This document shows, one piece after another, positions 61,302 through 64,000 of a DNA stretch of 64,000 nucleotides. The stretch is from Levilinea sp. (GTDB lineage: Bacteria > Chloroflexota > Anaerolineae > Anaerolineales > Anaerolineaceae). The stretch lies in assembly GCA_029975215.1 (NCBI GenBank), contig JARKPO010000019.1, positions 1 through 64,000 of the forward strand. The letters run 5' to 3'. Position numbers and translations under genes: made by a program. How positions within the stretch are numbered: position 1 is the stretch's first letter; every line of letters starts with the position of its first letter. Under the pieces are notes generated by a model. The model worked only from the letters and a program-made list of their open reading frames with translations, did no database searches and was not told the origin of the DNA.

Positions 61302-62525
61302 TTACCACACGGCAAATTGCAGCCACAAAATTCCTGCTGCCAGGGTGACAATCGTCACTAAAAACCCCACACGCGTGTATTCCCAAAAGCTCAGGTGAAT
61401 TCGCGCGCTGCCGGCAATCTCGGCCACGATCAGGTTAGCCACGGACCCCAGCAGGGTCAGGTTGCCCGCCAGAGTCGAAGCCACTGCCAGTGTCAGCCAG
61501 CCCGCCATGGGCGAATGCAGCTGCATCACTACCGGCTTCAGCAGCAGCACTGCCGGAACGTTGGACACCAGGTTGCTGAGCAGCAGCGTCGTCAGCGAGA
61601 ACTGCCAGATTCCTGTATCTGGCGTAAGTCCCGCCAGCCGAAAAAGTTCCCCCGCCACACCGTTGGCCTCCAGCGAGCCTGTCACCACAAACATGGCCGC
61701 AAAAAAAGCCAGCAGCCCCCAGTTAATCTCATAAAACACATGTTCCGGCGACACGCGCCGTGTGAACAGCAGCGCACAGGCCGCCAGAAAAGAGGCTTCA
61801 GCCACCGGCGCGCCCAGCAAAAACGCCGTCAAAAGGCCGCCAGTCACCAGCAAACTCTTGATCAAGAGAGGCCGGTTCAGTTCCAGAGGCTGCTCGGTCA
61901 AATCACCCAAAGACTCGCGGCGGAACTCGCCAGGATAAAACAAAATGACCACCCCCCACACCACCACCAGTCCTATCACAGCCACCGGCAGCAGCGGCAA
62001 GGCAAAATCCATGTATGAGATGCCTGATGCTGTGCCGATGATCATATTCTGTGGATTTCCAGTCAGGGTGGCCGCCGAGCCGATGTTCGAAGCCGTCGCC
62101 AGCGCGATGAGGTACGGCAGCGGGTTGCGCCGCGCCCTCTGGGTGATCTGAACCACCAGCGGGGTGAACATCAGACAGATGGTATCGTTTAGAAACAGCG
62201 CGCTCAGCAGCCCCGCCAGGGCAATTTCCACCGCCAACAAAATCCGCGGCGAACGCGCCGTCTTTAAAAGCCCCCGGCCTGCCAGTTGGAAGAACCCCGC
62301 CATCTGCAAATTAGCATTTAAAATCATCATCGAGAACAGCAGGATGAGCGTATCCAGGTCCAAAAAATCCCCTAATGCCGAGAACGCCACCTGTCGGGTG
62401 GCAATGAGCAGCCCAACACCCATCAGTGTAATCGTAGTACGGTTAGCGCGCAGCCCCGGCCAACGTCCCACTGCAATTCCGATATAAGTAACAGTCACAA
62501 TAACCAGCGTAATCCAAAAATCCAT
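61302..62525 (-). CDS. ArsB/NhaD/SLC13-family anion or ion transporter
   Basis: A 407-residue membrane protein with about ten to eleven helices in two inverted repeats. The signature NIGSAATLTGNPQNMIIG near residue 145, together with LNDTICLMFTPLV near 115 and SNVPAVLLLKP near 315, marks the ion transporter superfamily that includes ArsB and citrate carriers. GGAGGG precedes the ATG. It ends 24 bp before udk, convergent in strand direction with nothing in between, so udk has its own promoter. Substrate could be arsenite, sulfate, dicarboxylate or sodium. Confidence 0.88.
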   Translation of the reverse strand: MDFWITLVIVTVTYIGIAVGRWPGLRANRTTITLMGVGLLIATRQVAFSALGDFLDLDTLILLFSMMILNANLQMAGFFQLAGRGLLKTARSPRILLAVEIALAGLLSALFLNDTICLMFTPLVVQITQRARRNPLPYLIALATASNIGSAATLTGNPQNMIIGTASGISYMDFALPLLPVAVIGLVVVWGVVILFYPGEFRRESLGDLTEQPLELNRPLLIKSLLVTGGLLTAFLLGAPVAEASFLAACALLFTRRVSPEHVFYEINWGLLAFFAAMFVVTGSLEANGVAGELFRLAGLTPDTGIWQFSLTTLLLSNLVSNVPAVLLLKPVVMQLHSPMAGWLTLAVASTLAGNLTLLGSVANLIVAEIAGSARIHLSFWEYTRVGFLVTIVTLAAGILWLQFAVW

Positions 62526-62672
62526 CAGACCAGCCCTCCAAAGCCTGGATTCTACTCCAAACCTTTGGGCTTGTGCGAAAGACCATGTTTCAGAAGTGGC
62601 TATTATTCAATGATTTTGATAAAATATATACATATCTGACGGCCCACATTTACTCAACGGAGTGTCATCTTC

Positions 62673-63284
62673 ATGTCCGCGCCGCCTTCAAAAATGCCTC
62701 TGATCGCCCTGGTGGGTGTAGACGGCTCAGGCAAATCTTCTGTCATCCAGGCTTTGAAAGCTGAGCTGCAAGCTAAACAAATCCCGGTGCATGTTCTGCA
62801 TGGGAATAACCTCCTGCCCAAAAACGGGCCCATTCACAACCATCAGCACCCGCCGCGCCCTTTTTTTACCAGCTGCCTGAAAATGCTCTACCGCGCTGTC
62901 CGCTGGCTCAGCCATTATCATCTGCACCTGCGGCCTCGACTGAGTTCTGGCGTGCTAATTTTGGCCGACCGCCATTATTTTGACGATGTGACCATTGACC
63001 CGCGCAAATACCGCTACGGCGGCCCGCACGCCCTGGTCAACCGGCTGCGCTGCCATCTGCCCCGCCCCGACCTGTTCATCTTTCTGGACGCGCCTCCCGA
63101 AGTCCTTTTGTCCCGCAAACAGGAAATCCCGCTGAAGGAGGTTGTCCGCTTGCGCGCCGCTTATCAATCCCTGTTGGCCTGCCAGCCCAACACACATCAG
63201 GTGGACGCCTCGCCCCCCTTGCCGCAGGTGCTGGCTGAGGTACGCGCCGTCATCCAGCCGTACCTTCCCACCAGTCAAAGCTAA
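62673..63284 (+). CDS. Thymidylate-kinase-like P-loop kinase
   Basis: A 203-residue NMP-kinase-like protein with a P-loop LVGVDGSGKSSVI (about 11-21), LILADRHYFDDVTIDPRKYRYGG (a D-R-Y/H motif plus the KYRYGG segment, near residue 97) and FLDAPPEVLLSRKQE near residue 135. The DRHYFDD and KYRYGG pieces differ from housekeeping Tmk and occur in polysaccharide-associated kinases. It may phosphorylate a nucleotide or a sugar. An AT-rich region with TAAAAT precedes it; CGGAGT is the ribosome site. Confidence 0.75.
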   Translation: MSAPPSKMPLIALVGVDGSGKSSVIQALKAELQAKQIPVHVLHGNNLLPKNGPIHNHQHPPRPFFTSCLKMLYRAVRWLSHYHLHLRPRLSSGVLILADRHYFDDVTIDPRKYRYGGPHALVNRLRCHLPRPDLFIFLDAPPEVLLSRKQEIPLKEVVRLRAAYQSLLACQPNTHQVDASPPLPQVLAEVRAVIQPYLPTSQS

Positions 63285-63378
63285 GCCGCCCACCGGCGCC
63301 GTAAGATCGTTCCACCTCGATGGGCTTGCCGTTTGACAGAGGTTTGCCTACACGCAGACCTATTTTTTACCTCTTCCC

Positions 63379-63408
63379 TTGCCGAGGAAACCACATTTCT
63401 GGTATAAT
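63379..63408 (+). promoter_or_regulatory. Promoter of tRNA-Thr
   Basis: TTGCCG (63379-63384), 18-nt spacer, TATAAT (63403-63408), 14 nt before the tRNA 5' end. Confidence 0.75.
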
Positions 63409-63421
63409 AGCCCTCGCAGTC

Positions 63422-63494
63422 GCCACCTTAGCTCAGCTGGTAGAGCAGACGATTCGTAATCGTCAGGTCATGAGTTCGAACCTCATAGGTGGCT
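63422..63494 (+). tRNA. tRNA-Thr (anticodon CGT)
   Basis: A 73-nt cloverleaf: acceptor GCCACCT/AGGTGGC, discriminator T, CCA not encoded. The anticodon stem is GACGA/TCGTC with loop TTCGTAA, giving CGT for the ACG codon. The T arm is ATGAG-TTCGAAC-CTCAT. Confidence 0.95.
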
Positions 63495-63510
63495 TATGCC
63501 ACAACATAAA

Positions 63511-63549
63511 TTTCCGGCAGGCAATTTTTGCCCTGCTGGGAATTTTTTT
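63511..63549 (+). terminator. Terminator after tRNA-Thr
   Basis: TTCC-GGCAGGC (to 63522) pairs imperfectly with GCCCTGCTGGGAA (63530-63542), followed by seven T. Confidence 0.75.
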
Positions 63550-63583
63550 ATCACCCAAACCCCTCTCCTTTGCTCCATAAAGG

Positions 63584-63589
63584 TATAAT
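63584..63589 (+). promoter_or_regulatory. -10 box for a leaderless transcript
   Basis: TATAAT ends 6 nt before the ATG at 63596 (spacer CCTGAT). AAAGG further upstream is 18 nt away, too far for a ribosome site. Confidence 0.6.
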
Positions 63590-63595
63590 CCTGAT

Positions 63596-64000
63596 ATGAA
63601 CATTGCCATGCTCTCGTATCATACCTGCCCCCTGGCCACCCTCGGCGGTAAAGACACCGGCGGCATGAACGTTTACGTCCGTGAGCTCGCCACACAATTA
63701 GGACGCATGAAAATTCATGTGGATGTGTTCACCCGCTCTCAGGATGAGCATGTTCCTCACGTGCTCCACGACCTCGGCTTTGGCAACCGTGTGGTGCATG
63801 TGCCCGCCGGGCCCGAATACCCCCTGCCTAAATCCGATCTGCCCCAATACCTGCCCGCTTATGCCGAATCCATCCGCCGCTTTGCCGAAGAAAAGAACAT
63901 CCACTATGACGTCATCCATTCCCACTACTGGATGTCCGGTATCGCTGCCCTAGAGCTTCAGCAGGCCTGGAAAGCCCCTATCGTGCAGATGTTCCACACC
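63596..64000 (+). CDS. MshA-like glycosyltransferase family 4, C-terminus cut by window edge
   Basis: The first 135 residues of a GT4 enzyme. GGKDTGGMNVYVRELATQLG (residues 17-36) is the acceptor/nucleotide loop typical of MshA and sucrose-phosphate-synthase-like enzymes; VIHSHYWMSGIAALELQQAWKAPIVQMFHT near the edge is the second conserved block of this group. The donor-binding C-terminal half lies outside the window. It could make a thiol precursor, a disaccharide or another glycoside. A leaderless -10 box precedes it. Confidence 0.87.
   Translation, partial: MNIAMLSYHTCPLATLGGKDTGGMNVYVRELATQLGRMKIHVDVFTRSQDEHVPHVLHDLGFGNRVVHVPAGPEYPLPKSDLPQYLPAYAESIRRFAEEKNIHYDVIHSHYWMSGIAALELQQAWKAPIVQMFHT

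Noticed and set aside
1-64000. CRISPR arrays, insertion sequences, prophage or integrase genes
   Set aside because: No regular repeat-spacer pattern, transposase or phage protein was seen on either strand.

Overview
This is a GC-rich bacterial chromosome segment. It carries no rRNA, phage, insertion sequence or CRISPR signal. A leuS T-box leader, RNase Y, several lipoproteins with Ala/Pro/Thr-rich linkers, clear TTGACA/TATAAT-type promoters and generally close homologue-like matches to families common in Chloroflexota point to the class Anaerolineae (Chloroflexota). That placement is inference, because there is no taxonomic marker gene in the window.

Layout. 1-5.0 kb (minus): the end of a lipoprotein gene, a creatininase-family hydrolase, then leuS behind a T-box leader and two tRNA-Ala genes. 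5.0-8.0 kb (plus): M24 peptidase, MFS transporter, metallo-beta-lactamase hydrolase. 8.0-10.3 kb (minus): recX-rny, preceded by about 400 bp that look like a structured RNA or leader. 10.8-14.9 kb (plus): malic enzyme, two small membrane proteins, PfkB-type kinase and M20 peptidase. 14.9-19.0 kb (minus): transglutaminase-like membrane protein and a GAF-PAS adenylate cyclase. 19.1-20.4 kb (plus): PAP2 phosphatase and a YtxH-like protein.

20.5-41.3 kb (minus) is a surface-polysaccharide locus of 17 genes. It holds a priming glycosyltransferase, a WecG/TagA enzyme, four further glycosyltransferases and a GT11 fucosyltransferase. It also holds a Wzx-like flippase, a methyltransferase, a DegT aminotransferase with a cupin, a Wzz-like protein, a zinc protease and three O-antigen ligase/polymerase-type proteins, two of which carry C-terminal TPR repeats. 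Most junctions are 4-bp ATGA overlaps. Divergent from it (41.5-46.9 kb, plus) lie a dehydrogenase/Gfo-Idh-MocA fusion, a heparinase II/III-like protein and a GT4 that overlaps phoB.

46.9-56.4 kb is a complete phosphate module: PhoB/PhoR-type two-component system, a Pho-box-like promoter, pstSCAB, phoU, then a CHAD (polyphosphate-associated) protein and a metallophosphoesterase. 56.4-60.1 kb: MoxR-DUF58-DUF4129 operon, the usual partners of the transglutaminase found 40 kb away. 60.1-64 kb: VTT/DedA protein, uridine kinase, an ArsB/SLC13-type transporter, a thymidylate-kinase-like protein, tRNA-Thr and the start of a MshA-like glycosyltransferase.

Four genes have a -10 box exactly 6 nt before the ATG and no Shine-Dalgarno sequence, which suggests leaderless transcripts as a recurrent promoter design.
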